A stretch of 18,453 nucleotides of DNA. It comes from Gymnopilus junonius. Its lineage: Eukaryota; Basidiomycota; Agaricomycetes; Agaricales; Galerinaceae. The position numbers and the translations under genes were made by a program. Below are positions 7,420 through 17,650 of this stretch, one piece after another (the stretch's first letter is position 1; each line of letters starts with the position of its first letter). Below the pieces are notes generated by a model. It did not search any database and had not been told where the DNA came from. It worked only from the letters and a program-made list of their open reading frames with translations. The stretch is from assembly GCA_015501075.1 (NCBI GenBank), contig JADNYJ010000611.1:1-18453 (forward strand). Direction: 5' to 3'.

Positions 7420-8244
7420 ACACCTACAGAGGATATACAATGCAAACGACGTGCAAATGATGCTATATCAGTTGGGAGCGCTCTGGCTGCTTCCTCTGAC
7501 TCTGGGAAGCGTCCCTGCATCTTCTGCAATGACCCAGCGCATGGAATCAAGGATTGCGACGCATACAAGCGAGGAGCAGAGTATGCAACCAACAAGCGCA
7601 CTATCTGGGCCAATAAGCCACCAAAAGTGTGAAAAGCAAAGGCTGCAGCTGCAGCTGCCTCCACAGACTCCACATCTTCATCAGGAGTGACTGAATTCAC
7701 TAGAAGTGCAAGTCATCACTCTTCTACCTCACTCCCACCTGCTGATAATGACTGGACTGCAGACACAGGTGCCACATCTCATATGACCCACATCGTCATT
7801 GGATGCGCAATTACATTCCTTTTGCACTGGGATGAAGTTAGCAGATGGCAGCATTGTTAGTTCAGCAGGAATTGGAACTGTGGTGTTTCACCCAGTTATT
7901 AGAGGTCAGGCAATGCATCCAGTAGAGTTTTCTAGAGTCCTTCATGTACCAGCACTTCAATCAAACCTTCTCTCATGCCTATACCTTGTCAGAGTAAAGG
8001 GCTTTGAGATTCACATCAATTCAGAGCAAATGGCCTTCAATCTGCAAAATGAGACCCTATTCTGCGCTCCCTTGAAGTCCAACAACTCTGCAATTCTGGG
8101 AGGATGCACCGCACTTAGTCAAGAGTCTGCACACTGGGTTTTGATGCTACCACTTACTCCTACACTCTGGCATCGTTGCTGTTGTCACTGCAATCATGCA
8201 GACATCTCTAAGATGCACAGAAATGGTCTGGTGCCGCGTTGCCT
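7420..8244 (+). pseudogene. Copia gag-pol fragment: zinc knuckle, protease, pre-integrase, copy 1
   Basis: The zinc-knuckle frame opens after an in-frame TGA at 7417-7419. It contains CIFCNDPAHGIKDC at 7516-7557 (CX2CX4HX4C, nucleic-acid-binding nucleocapsid knuckle). A frameshift in an A/G-rich stretch near 7630, which differs between copies, separates it from the aspartic protease with the catalytic motif WTADTGATSHM (DTGA codons 7762-7773). Protease signatures continue with LADGS and VLHVPALQSNLLS. A pre-integrase segment starts with LWH at 8165, followed by HADISKMHRNGLV. The usual LWHRRLGH is here LWHRCCCH. The fragment ends at about 8240. Confidence 0.82.
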
Positions 8245-8262
8245 TTATTCAAGTTGACCAAC

Positions 8263-11059
8263 ATGGCCGAGGCCGACACGCCATGTCCGATCAACTCTGA
8301 GGCCAGCCATGATGCCATGGAAACCATTCGGAATGACTTTCCGAGTGGTCTGTGTGTGGGTCATGGACAATTCCGAACACAGCCGTTTACGCATAAGCAG
8401 CTGTGTTGGTTCATTCTTCCCTTTTCCCCCCTTCCCCCCTACTGTCAATGCTTTCCCCACTGTCAACACCCCCCTCCCTCCCTCTGGCTCACTGTCAACA
8501 ACCCCACCCCACTGTCAACAACCCCACCCCCACTGTCAACGTCTCCATGCCCGTTGAACACCCCAGGGACCCAGCCCAGGCTGTCAGCGGATACAGCATG
8601 CATCCGACGATGCATGGTGCTGCTCGAGGTACCCACCTAACCCCTTTGTGCAAGCGAAGTCGCGCGAACACCCACGAGAGCACCACGGAGCCCCAACATG
8701 GGCAGCAGCTGCAAGCCGACGACATAAGCGCCAACACCCCCCCTCCAGAGGTTCCCAAAACATAGCAAACGAAACGTAGGCACCAGGATGATAATGACGA
8801 TGACACGCAGCATGCGCCAGGTCCCAACGATGAGGAGGATGGAGGTAGCAAGGGCTTCATGGAAAGTGAAGCTGATGGGAGTGATGAAAGCAGTGAGGAT
8901 GGTGCTCACTGTGCCGCCTCGAAGCTCGGCATCATGAAAGGGTCCAGCGGATGGAAGGAGAGGGAGAGTAGGGAGGAAGTGATGAGTGATGATGATGACG
9001 ACAATGATGAGGGTGCCCCCCCCTATGAATACCACCCCCATCACGACACCAGTGCATGACGAGAAGCACCCACCCCATCTCACGACACCAGCACCCAATG
9101 ACAGGTGCCCACTGCCCATTGCAAAACCAGTGCCCGATGCGAATCCAAACACCCAATGCCCACTGCCTATGCCCATCGCAACACCAGCATACGACGCGAA
9201 GCGCCCACCCTGTCTCGCAACACCAGCACCCAATGACAGGTGCCCACCGCCCATTGCGAAACCAGCACACAACGTGAATCCGAATGCCCAATGCCCACTA
9301 CCCATGCCCATCATGACACAAGCACAAGGCGATGACTGCCCATCCAGGCCCTCACCCACCACCCTCATTGCGAGCTCAGCATCTCAGAGTGTGATGTTGA
9401 CGACATCCCCACTGCATGCGAACGTAGCGCCGTGGGAAGGAATGTCAAGGACGTGTCCACTCGACATGAGGGTAGCATCGTGGGAAGGGGTAGGACTGGC
9501 ACACGTATGTCCAGCCACACTGGGGGCAAGAAGAGGGTGGGTTGGGTTGAGCAATCAGAGAGCGAGGAGCTAGGAGGGTATGGTGAGCCAGAAGGGGGGG
9601 GAGGTGAGGAGACCAGTGGCTCAGTCGAGATCATTGCCATGCAGTATGCTCAGCCCCAGGCAAAGGCTGTAGAGGCTCAACGTGCAAAGGTGACCAAAGC
9701 TGGTGGCTGTAAATCCAAGTAATTACATGTAAATTATTTTTAAATTATTTTTATTCTTATACATTGTGTGTGCAGGGGTAAAGAGAAAGCCAAGGCATCT
9801 CGTGCAAAGGTGCAAGCTACTATACACCTCACAAAGTATGTTGTGATATTAATAATTTAAGTTGTTTAATTAATATATTTATTCCAAACTAAAGGACAGA
9901 ACGAGAGATTGAAACCAGTGGCATTTCAATTGCTCCACCACCTCAGCCTTCCACCTCTTCATATTCCACTAGTGCTCATCACAAGAAGGATTCAGAGCCA
10001 CATGGTCATCTTCAGTCTCCTTCAGCACTCTCACCTCATCGCCGTGCAGTGAGCCCTACAGGCTCACCTCAACCACATGGACAAAGTAGAAGTATTTCAC
10101 CAATGTTAACACAGCCTAGAGCTTCAAAATCCAATTTCAAGCAGAATGCAGGATCTCTATCCAAGTCCCATGGTCAAGCTATGCAAATTGAAGAGCCAGT
10201 TACCCCTCCACGTCACAAGCATGCAATTTCAGAACTTCCACCTTGGACTCCAGATAATCTTAATGAGGTAATGCAGATGCAATTATATTAAATGCTTTAG
10301 TTTAATCTATTGTTTCTATTAGATATTGTCATGAGAAGCCCACCAAAGCAGCATATACCTGCATATGGTGCATCTCGCTCAACTGGAGGTATTTTGCATG
10401 GTCGTGCAAGTGGCAATGTATTCAATATGGCTGATGCAAATCAAGTGTGGCTAGATCAGTCAAACACAGTCGATATGGTTGATCGAGGCAAAATTCTTTT
10501 GTTTCACTCAGCAGATAGCCCACAAAATGTTAAAATCACCAACAACACCCCAATAGTGCAGATTCCAGTTAAGGATATATCTCAGTGCCCTACAATCAAA
10601 ACAGTGGTTCACCAAGCAACTGAAGACTTTGAACCTATGCAAAGCAAGTTGATGATGTTTATTTTATATTATTTAATACTAATTTTTAAAATATTTTAGC
10701 AAATCCCAAGCTTGTTTTTTGCATGTATCATCATGATGAGCATGACTGGACCAGTTATGGTATTTATACCAAAATCATGGCATTTTCTGATGATGAAGAC
10801 ATCGATGCACTATGGTTCAGAGATTCTAATGGCAAAAACATCATCTGTGTGTTAGCAGTAAGTGATAATCAGTTTTTTAACTCAATCTATTATATAATGA
10901 CATGTTATATAGACAACATTTGATTTTAGTTCATTGTATAAAACCCCTGCATCAATCACTCTGCATGAATCTACTACATCCATGCAGCCACATGCCTCTA
11001 CTTCTTCTGCAACTGCAAATCCATTATCAGCACATTCAACTGACAAAGATCTGCTCATT
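8263..11059 (+). CDS. Unrecognised multi-exon gene encoding a low-complexity protein; interrupted by a LINE
   Basis: A plausible start is the ATG at 8263 (MAEADTPCPINSEASHDAM), just past the copia break. The protein has TVN repeats (8441-8540), a basic/polar part (CKRSRANTHESTTEPQHGQQ), an acidic part (DEEDGGSKGF; DDDDDNDEG), two 45-residue repeats (about 9086-9320), a Gly/Glu-rich part, and a Pro/Ser/His-rich part. Introns are GT-AG and short: 9719-9774, 9836-9894, 10268-10322, 10648-10699 and 10858-10929. The first two joins are exactly in phase (C-K-S-K-G-K; L-T-K-T-E-R). The next needs one A that copy 1 has. The following one works if the six-T run near 10713 is five, as in copy 1. Frame changes occur near 8480, in the C8 tract at about 9013-9020, and near 9330-9380. 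A TAG lies at 8763-8765. No known domain is seen; the protein is probably disordered. The LINE begins at 11060. Confidence 0.55.
8441..8540 (+). repeat. Five ACTGTCAA(C/T) minisatellite copies
   Basis: Copies start at 8441, 8459, 8491, 8511 and 8532 in a C-rich stretch. Read in shifting frames they encode repeated Thr-Val-Asn with prolines (TVNAFPTVNT; TVNNPTPTVNV). The repeated peptide on both sides of an apparent frame change suggests a coding repeat with a consensus indel between copies. Confidence 0.75.
9086..9320 (+). repeat. Two tandem 135-bp (45-residue) coding repeats
   Basis: The same 135-base pattern starts at 9086 and 9221. Each encodes TPAPNDRCP, then PIAKP, then CPLPMPI. The period is a multiple of three, so the frame is kept. 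Opposite-strand frames here are mirror images of the repeat. The repeats are Pro-rich and probably disordered. Confidence 0.8.
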
Positions 11060-11180
11060 GTGCTCTGGCAGAGGATGCTGAGCTTTACTCTCTATGTACT
11101 GCAATTGTCCGGGCCTGTGCCATGGATAATTGTGACTACATTGTTATCATGTAGGACTCCACTAAGGCTTTGGGGAGTCT
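11060..11180 (+). mobile_element. Outer LINE, left RNase H fragment, copy 2
   Basis: Counterpart of 807-927. The LINE match begins at about GTGCTCTGG (11060) directly after the Ser/Thr-rich coding stretch, and ends at the inner LINE poly(T). It is the same truncated element as in copy 1. Confidence 0.85.
11166..11180 (+). repeat. Left target-site duplication of the inner LINE, copy 2
   Basis: GGCTTTGGGGAGTCT, exact match to 15623-15637 and to both duplications in copy 1. Confidence 0.93.
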
Positions 11181-11565
11181 TTTTTTTTTTTTTTTTTTTT
11201 TTAAATCAAGGATTTATATACCGGTGCGCGAAAGCAGTCCGTCGCAGATGTACATACACCCAAGTAATCTACCGTTAAACTATGCCTAGTGCGAGACTGG
11301 CTCTCCGGGCCAACTTAGGACCATAAAACAATGGGCCCGTACTCTCGTTGATGCCCCGACGAAGGGAGGGGTCCAACAAATAAAAGAAGGGCACCGGAAG
11401 GGGCCGCCAGCCAAACCCGACAGCCCAGGATGCGCATACTGTGTTAGCCACTGAAGGCAGACCATTTCGGGTCACCGAAGCAGGGGCCACACTTGTCTGT
11501 CATAGTGCCGAAGCTCCAGAACCCAGACCCCCACCCTCAACCCAGCAAGCCAAGCCCGCCAAGTA

Positions 11566-14500
11566 TTAGGACTCTGTTCTGAGTGCACCCCAAACCGCTG
11601 AATCCACCAGCAGGAACAACACCTACCTTGCCTGCAAGTTATCCGACACCCCGAGGGGGCAGTTGAAGGGAATCCATGTTAGCCTTCAAAAGATACGAGC
11701 TGATCCAGATGAACTGGTAGTCATGAGTCATGCTGGGACACGTCCGGAATAAGTGGTCCGGTTTGGGTATGAAGCCCACTCGCAACTGGTTGATTCAGGA
11801 TGTTGAATCGAGAGTAGTACTCCCCAATGGAGCATGGTTGTGATGGCCGAGTGACCCTTGTAAAAGAGTCAGTCGCGCCTGTAGCTTGAAGCCAGGACCA
11901 CCTCGTTTGGCCGTGTTCGAGTCGACCCCGTCAAGGTCGTGAGCACAAAATTGTCACCTGAATATGAGGTTGCTGGAACAACTCTTGCCAGCCTTCCCCG
12001 ATTATCGTCCCTGCTTGTGCAGAGAGGCAATGAATGTGGTGTTAGGCCCCACCGCTACAGAAAGCTCAGTGCCATGAGATGAGCTTGTGGTGTATGCCCC
12101 ACTTCAAAGAAGATGGACATGATGAAGAGAGATGTGGCGGTCAGGACCTCTGGTCCACCACTCTGTAAGGGCGCGATAACTGCAGGAATGACCTTGGCCG
12201 GAATGACGAAGCATCAAGCAGACTCCCCAAAGCCTTAGTGGAGTCCGACAAGATAACAATGTAGTCACAATTGTCCATGGCACAGGCCCGGACAATTGCA
12301 GTACGAGGAGTAAAGCTCAGCATCCTCTGCAAGAGCACTCCCAGCCGTGTAGCGAGATGCATGCACCTCAACTCCTTGGCGAAATACAAGCGAAGCTGCA
12401 ATAGCTGCTTGTTCCGGTCAGCGGGGCAACTACCATCCACACACCAGAGTGGACGGTTCCTGCTTCGAAGCTTCCCAGAAGCGGTCTAACCATTCGCGCC
12501 AGAGCCCAACCTTATCCTTGGGTGCCGGAGTGATATCAAAGTGAATTCCATGATGTAACTCAAGGAATCGCCGCCTGGACGAGCCTCTGGGCAAATGGCT
12601 CCAGAGCTCGCTGACTACATGGAGCATGTCATCAATGTCCATAACAGTACCCCGCACCTTAGCACGTGGGGCAGTCATAAAGGCAGCAGAGCGAGGGTGA
12701 GGAGTGCTCCTTTGGAAAAGGGCGCACTCAGAAGGGAGCGCACCGGTGAGTGTCCGAGAGGGCCGCCATGCGCAGAACACCTACTGCGGCAGCACTTTCA
12801 GGACTAAGTTGATAGGGACCAGGCCAGCAAGGGCCTCGATCCCTCCGTTGGGGAGGTGCGGAATGCACCAGTAATCCAGAGCGCAGCATGACGTTGCATG
12901 CTGGTCAGTATTTGATGGTCCCTGGCACTTAGCGCCTGGAAGAACCACAAGTAGGCCGTATGTTGCAATAGGCAACACACAAGACCTGTAAAGCAGATGC
13001 TTTTGCATGGGCGTAAGCCCCCTAGATGAGTTACCAAGCATCCGCATCACCTTAACGGTGGTGAAGGACTTGGTAGAATAGTACCGGACATGCTCGTGGA
13101 ATGTCAATTTCCGGTCAAAGAAGAAACCCAAGTACCGCCAGAATGGCTTGGGCATCAGACGTCTGTCCCGGGTGTAGGGAGCATACCCTAGATCCATGGA
13201 TGGATTGAACTCTGAGTGAGAATGATCAAAATGGAATAACTCCGTCTTGTCATGTTCAAGAGCGAGGGCGAACTTTTGAAGAGTTCGAAAATCACTGCAT
13301 AGGACCTTTTCAGGGCTATGCAGTTGGCATCGAGGGTCTTTGACTGCACAATGAGGTGCCATCATCAACATAAGAGAGCAGAGTGGTATCGGAGACCGAC
13401 ACATTCTGCATGAAAAGTTTCAGCACTGGTGCGAGGAAGAGTGCGAGAGAACCGGGGACAAAGCAGAGCCCTGCCCCACCCTGACATCAGCTTGTCGGGG
13501 GTCAGATTGAAAACCGTTCCAGGCATAAGATGTGGAACAGCCAACCAGGTATGATGAAAAGAATTCCACACCGTTAGGAGGAAAGCCCTGCTTCCTGAGT
13601 ATCGCAATCAACACTTCGTGATTGAGGGAAGGGAAGAACTGTGCCACATCAAAAGCGATGACACTGGTCTTTAAACCGCGAGCCCACCCTGCATGCACAA
13701 GTGCATGAGGAGCAAGCCCGCATCATTGGTGGAGTGCTGGCGCACACCACCGAGTTGATTAGGGTGAAAGATATCGTGCTTAACAGCATCGAATTGAATG
13801 CGGTTGGAAAGCATTTTCTCAACCAATTTGCCAAGGGTGTTCAGGAGCACAATGGGCCTGAACGCCTTGGGCATGGAATATGAGGGCTTATTCGGCTTCG
13901 GAATAATAACTGACAAGGACTCCTTGAAATGAGTCGGCCAATACCCAACCCGAAGGCAGGCGTTGGCTAACTGAACGAACACCTGAAGACAGTGGTCGTC
14001 GCAAATAATGGCCTTAAGGTGTGACCACTTAATATGATCAGGACCCGGCACTGAGTTGTTAGAACAGGATGCCAAGGCCTCCCTCAGTTCCAACAGTGAA
14101 AAGGCAGTCCACTCTCGTACTTCCATATCGGGAAGGGAGGTGAGACCACTAATGTTGTACATTCGGTCAGAGGCTGAGTTGTACATGCCATGAAGGGCAT
14201 CCCAAAGGGAGGGCATATCATGGCAGGGCTGTCCATTGAATTGGATAGCCTCGGAGGGTGGTAACTTGCACTGCTGGATCTAGTTCATTAGATCCCAGGG
14301 GCGCTTGTTGGTAGTGGCAACTTCAGTGATGCATTCATCAAAGAACTTGTGTTTGGCAGCTTTAACAGCTCTGCGGAAAATCTTGTGGTTATCGCGAGAG
14401 TTATCCCGCTGATAAGCATCGAAAGAGTCCTCACAGGAGTCATCCCACCAAGGACGGGAGTGAGGGGAGATACGAATCATCTTGGAATACTTTCGCCAAG

Positions 14501-15401
14501 CATCCGAGAAGGCAGAAGCCACATCCAAAGACACAGCCTCCACCTGATCCAGGGAGTCGATCGGCACCAAGGGATCAATGCCCTTGAGCTTCTCAATGAT
14601 GGACAACAAGAAGTCATCCAATTGATCCGGTGGCAGTGAGCGCATCGGAACAGTAGCTGCCGCCGGAGCGACAGAAATAGAGCAGGCCAGCGGAACATGG
14701 TCCGATGGCCCGCACCACAGTTCCCCTCGCCAAGTGCCTGCAGACAGCTCCTCGGTAGGTTGAACGAAGATGAGGTCGATGACCGATTCTTGTAGTGATG
14801 GGTTACCAGGGATGTGAGTGGGGCCCGGATTGACTGGGAGAGAAAGCATCAATCCCAGCATAGCTGCCGTATTCAGCAGGTTATTGGCTGTCATTCAATG
14901 ATGTAGGACACCAGGGTCCCACTTATTTGAGTGACAGTTGAAGTCGCCCCCCATGTAATGAAACATTGGAAGAAAGTCAGCCCGCTCGGTTAGCAAGTCG
15001 ATAGCTGTGTGCTTATCATCCGAATACACATTCAGTAAATTAACAACGGTGTCCCCGGTAAACAGAGACACCGCCATGATATCACGGTGATCTAAAAGAT
15101 CGCGTTGCATAGCGGGGCGCCAGGGGTTCAACCTCATCGAAACATAGGTCAGAACGCATGGCCGGAGCCCAGTGGGGTCAGGCCGAACCATTACCTTCCA
15201 ATCAGGGTGGTTCGGTGCACCAATAACTGCCTCACCTTCGGGATCTCTCGAAGATGGGGCATGTCATATCTCACGCCAGGGTGGCTCTTGCAAGAAAATA
15301 ACATCAAAAGAGTCTTTTAGACGGTCGAGAAGTACATTGATATGACCATAGTTCTGGTTACAATTGTACGAAATAATTCTAATGTCCTCCTTTCTTCTCA
15401 T
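11566..15401 (-). pseudogene. LINE ORF2, copy 2, with three nonsense substitutions
   Basis: Start ATG at 15401 (in TAATG); stop TAA at 11566-11568. The endonuclease shows SYNCNQNYGHINVLLDRL, IFLQEPPW, GGDFNCHSNKWDP, SVIDLIF and an intact SDH (TCG codon 14703-14705). The reverse transcriptase shows FRPIVLLNTLGKLVEKML, HPNQLGGVR, IAFDVAQFFPSLNHE, GQGSALSPVL and YVDD (13361-13372), then YLGFFFDRKLTFHEH in the thumb. RNase H shows LSDSTKALGSLLDA. Relative to copy 1, three sense codons became stops by G:C-to-A:T change: CGA to TGA (15264-15266), TGG to TGA (14895-14897) and TGG to TAG (14280-14282). Frameshifts are also present. The reverse-transcriptase part is better preserved than in copy 1. 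Confidence 0.9.
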
Positions 15402-15403
15402 TA
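15399..15403 (-). promoter_or_regulatory. ORF1 stop / ORF2 start overlap TAATG, copy 2
   Basis: Same TAATG as at 5169-5173. Here ORF1 stays open up to the TAA for more than 60 codons (ending VPPLAR), which makes the overlap clearer than in copy 1. Confidence 0.8.
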
Positions 15404-15622
15404 TCGAGCTAGAGGAGGGACGTTAGACGTCAAGGTCCGGAGTGCATGCTTATCACGTACCTTGCGGTATTTTGCAATGATCCAATCATGATCGAAGCGG
15501 TGTTCCCAGAACTTGCAGTTGCATCCTGTGGCAGGGTGCTCCCCGACAATTGGGGCAGCGGGCCTTGTGGGGGCACGGCTCACCAGCTGGGGTGGGGTGG
15601 TGCATACCGTCCGAATCCGGCA
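15401..15622 (-). pseudogene. LINE ORF1 C-terminal fragment, copy 2
   Basis: The frame is open from GEHPATGCNCKFWEHRFDHDWI through IAKYRKVRDKHALRTL to the stop at 15401-15403. The first zinc-knuckle cysteines (CPHKARCPNC) lie in the next frame because of a slip in the C run near 15541. The start is the 5' truncation point of the element. Confidence 0.75.
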
Positions 15623-15637
15623 GGCTTTGGGGAGTCT
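15623..15637 (+). repeat. Right target-site duplication of the inner LINE, copy 2
   Basis: Exact match to 11166-11180; the outer LINE continues immediately after it. Confidence 0.93.
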
Positions 15638-16339
15638 ACTCGATGCCTCCATGCATTCCAGCCAAGCTCATTCCTTGGCCATTATCCGTGCCCTTACAGA
15701 GTGGTGGACCAGAGGTCCTGGCCGCCACATCTCCCTTCATCATGTCCTATCCTCTTTGAAATAGGGCATCCACTACCAGGCTCATCTCATGGTGACTGAG
15801 CTTTCTGTTATAGTGGGGCCCAACACACCACACTCACTTGCCTCACTGCACAAAGCAGCTGACGATAATTCCGGGGAGGGCTGGAAAGAGCTGTTCCAGC
15901 AACCCTCGTACTCAGGGCGATAGTTTCTGTCACTCACCAACCTCAATGGGGGTCGACTCGAACCACAGGCCAAACGAGGTGGCCCTTGGCTTCAGTCTGC
16001 AGGCAGCGACCTGACTCTCTTTATGAGGTCTCTCATGCTATCACCAACCATGCTCCCATTGGGGAGTATTACTCTCAATTCAATATTCCTGAATCCACAG
16101 TTTGTGAGTGCAGCTACCATACCCAAACTCATGATCATTTATTCCGAACGTGTCCCCAGCATGATCGTCATGACTATCCAGTATGTCTGGATCAGCTCGT
16201 ATCATTTTTGACAGCTAACCCCACTGCATTCGCTTTCAACCGCCCTCCTGAGGTGTCGGATAACTTGGTCAGGCAAGGTAGGTGTTGTTCCTGTTGGCTG
16301 GATTCATCAGTCTGGGGTGCACCCAGAACAGAGTCCTAA
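15638..16339 (+). pseudogene. Outer LINE ORF2 C-terminus, copy 2
   Basis: RNase H end followed by GEYYSQFNIPES and the knuckle CECSYHTQTHDHLFRTC, then HDYPVCLDQLVSFLTANP, NLVRQGRCCSCWLDSSVWGA and the stop TAA at 16337-16339. The final ~115 codons read in one frame except near 16245, better preserved than in copy 1. No start codon or upstream domains remain. Confidence 0.85.
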
Positions 16340-16704
16340 TACTTGGCAGGCTCCAGCTTTGCTGGGTTGAGGGTGGGTCGGTTCTGGAGCTTTGGCATTA
16401 TCGACAGACAAGTGTGGCCCCCTGCTTCGGCGACCCAAAATGGTCTGCTTCAGTGGCTAACACAGTATGTGCGCATCCTGGGCTGTCGGTTTAGCTGGCG
16501 GGCCCCCTTCCGGTGCCCTTCCATTACTTTGTTGGACCCCTCCCTTCAGTCGGGGCATCAACGAGAGTACGGGCCCACTGTTTTGTGGTCCCCAAGTTGG
16601 CCCGCGAGAGCCAGTCTCACACTAGGTGTAGTTTAATGGTAGATTACTTTGGGTGTATGTATATCTGCGACCGGACTGCTTTCGCGCACCGGTATATAAA
16701 TCCT

Positions 16705-16739
<35 letters not shown>
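15638..16739 (+). mobile_element. Outer LINE, right part with 3' UTR and poly(A), copy 2
   Basis: Counterpart of 5406-6503, with a 29-base poly(A) at 16711-16739. The tail motif and hairpin are at 16629-16639 and 16670-16693. Compared with copy 1 I see only indels. Confidence 0.9.
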
Positions 16740-16741
<2 letters not shown>

Positions 16742-16914
16742 CTTATGGGACTTGTATATACAACACACATTGTTTGATTGTATTCTGCTTTGAACAAACT
16801 TGTTAGTTTTCTGTAGATACATGTATAGCAGAGTCTACAATAAGGACTTTGAATCATGTAACTAGTAAAAATTTCTCTGTATACATGATAGTACAGAGTT
16901 ACTGCAATTGTAAT
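16740..16914. other. AT-rich spacer between LINE poly(A) and LTR, copy 2
   Basis: Counterpart of 6504-6679 with only indel differences; one copy of the 14-base repeat is shortened (CTCTGTATACATG). No gene seen. Confidence 0.5.
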
Positions 16915-17079
16915 TGTTAGAGCGACTCTCACATGATATGTTACATGTCACAGAGTAGTTACATTGTGGCTAAGTCCTTCTGAAGTCCTTAGTTCTTAAC
17001 TCTGGACTTCAGGTGAGTAGTACATAGTTTCTCCTTGTATTTAGTTAGTTCTTAACTCTGGACTTCAGTCCTTCTAACA
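16915..17079 (+). repeat. Copia 5' LTR, copy 2
   Basis: 165 bases, TGTTAGAG to CTTCTAACA, with no difference from copy 1 that I could see, including the 9-bp stem-loop and the internal 24-base repeat. Confidence 0.85.
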
Positions 17080-17094
17080 GGTTATGGGCCCCGG
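17080..17094 (+). other. Primer-binding site, copy 2
   Basis: GGTTATGGGCCCCGG directly after the LTR, the same initiator tRNA-Met anticodon-arm complement as in copy 1. Confidence 0.75.
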
Positions 17095-17646
17095 CATCTG
17101 AGACTGCAGGAATCAACTCTATTCATTTCCTTTGCACTCTAGCAGATTGCCGCTTCGCAACTTCGATACACACACGCATACACGTTCCCGGCCACGCCTA
17201 CACAGTTATACGCAGATAGCTACCCGGACAAACGTGCAAACTGCGTTTCTTCAATTTGACCATTGGACTCAATTCAACTTCGCTTCACAACGTGCCCATT
17301 CGTTCTCGCACACATTCACAACTTCGCATACTGATACTGGTATTACCGCTATTCACGTTGCCTCGTTTCACATCATTCCAACTGCTGGTCCTCGAGTTAT
17401 CATCGAAGATTGTCTTGCATCTCAACTCAGTGAGATCAGCACTTCGTTCATCTTTGCGCATTTCCTCGCCTACGCTCTTGCCGCATTCTTTGCAACGTGG
17501 ACTATCTGTTACGGGTCACACCTTGACGTGCCTGCTTCATTGCATCCTCATTCGACCACCTTGTCATTCACAATCAACACTTATTCCTATAAAGTGTCAA
17601 CTCTACTACTTTGCCTTTTCACCTTTTCAGCCTCATTCTGCCCACT
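17095..17646 (+). other. Copia leader, copy 2
   Basis: Two overlapping frames stay open for well over 100 codons in this copy, but both have biased composition, no Gag motif and no link in frame to the zinc knuckle. I treat this as untranslated leader or a deleted-gag remnant. Confidence 0.55.
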
Positions 17647-17650
17647 ATGA

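Larger units (their letters stand above)
1..8225. repeat. Copy 1 of a ~10.23-kb direct repeat
   Basis: Every segment here recurs in the same order and orientation from about 10227 to the window end. Anchor pairs are base 1 with 10227, the left target-site duplication 913 with 11166, the right one 5391 with 15623, the LTR 6680 with 16915, the protease DTGA codons 7762 with 17989, and 8225 with 18453. Outside the inner LINE the copies differ almost only by single-base indels. Both window ends cut through features, so the unit limits are not visible. It may be a true tandem duplication or an assembly duplication. Confidence 0.93.
6680..8244 (+). mobile_element. Ty1/copia-type LTR retrotransposon, 5' part only, copy 1
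   Basis: The order is LTR (6680-6844), primer-binding site (6845-6859), leader, Gag zinc knuckle, aspartic protease, and the start of a pre-integrase segment. After about 8233 the sequence turns into unrelated low-complexity gene sequence, and no integrase core, reverse transcriptase or 3' LTR is present. The exact break cannot be fixed because copy 2 leaves the window at the matching point (8225). Confidence 0.85.
11181..15622 (-). mobile_element. Inner Tad-like LINE retrotransposon, copy 2
   Basis: Minus-strand, about 4.44 kb, with poly(A) seen as poly(T) at 11181-11202. It has the same 5' end inside ORF1, the same layout and the same insertion site as copy 1. Its ORF2 and 3' UTR differ from copy 1 by many transitions besides indels. 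Both flanks, and the ORF1 part from about 15402 on, differ only by indels. Confidence 0.93.

Noticed and set aside
8637..9368. Long minus-strand open frame (over 240 codons) opposite the unrecognised gene
   Set aside because: It is a mirror of the plus-strand repeats and acidic runs, with Gly/Val/Cys-rich composition. The plus strand has in-phase introns and the 45-residue repeat, so it is the coding strand.
17132..17650. 172-codon plus frame in the copia leader
   Set aside because: Biased composition with no domain. The frame is broken in copy 1 and a second overlapping frame is equally open, as expected for T/C-rich leader.
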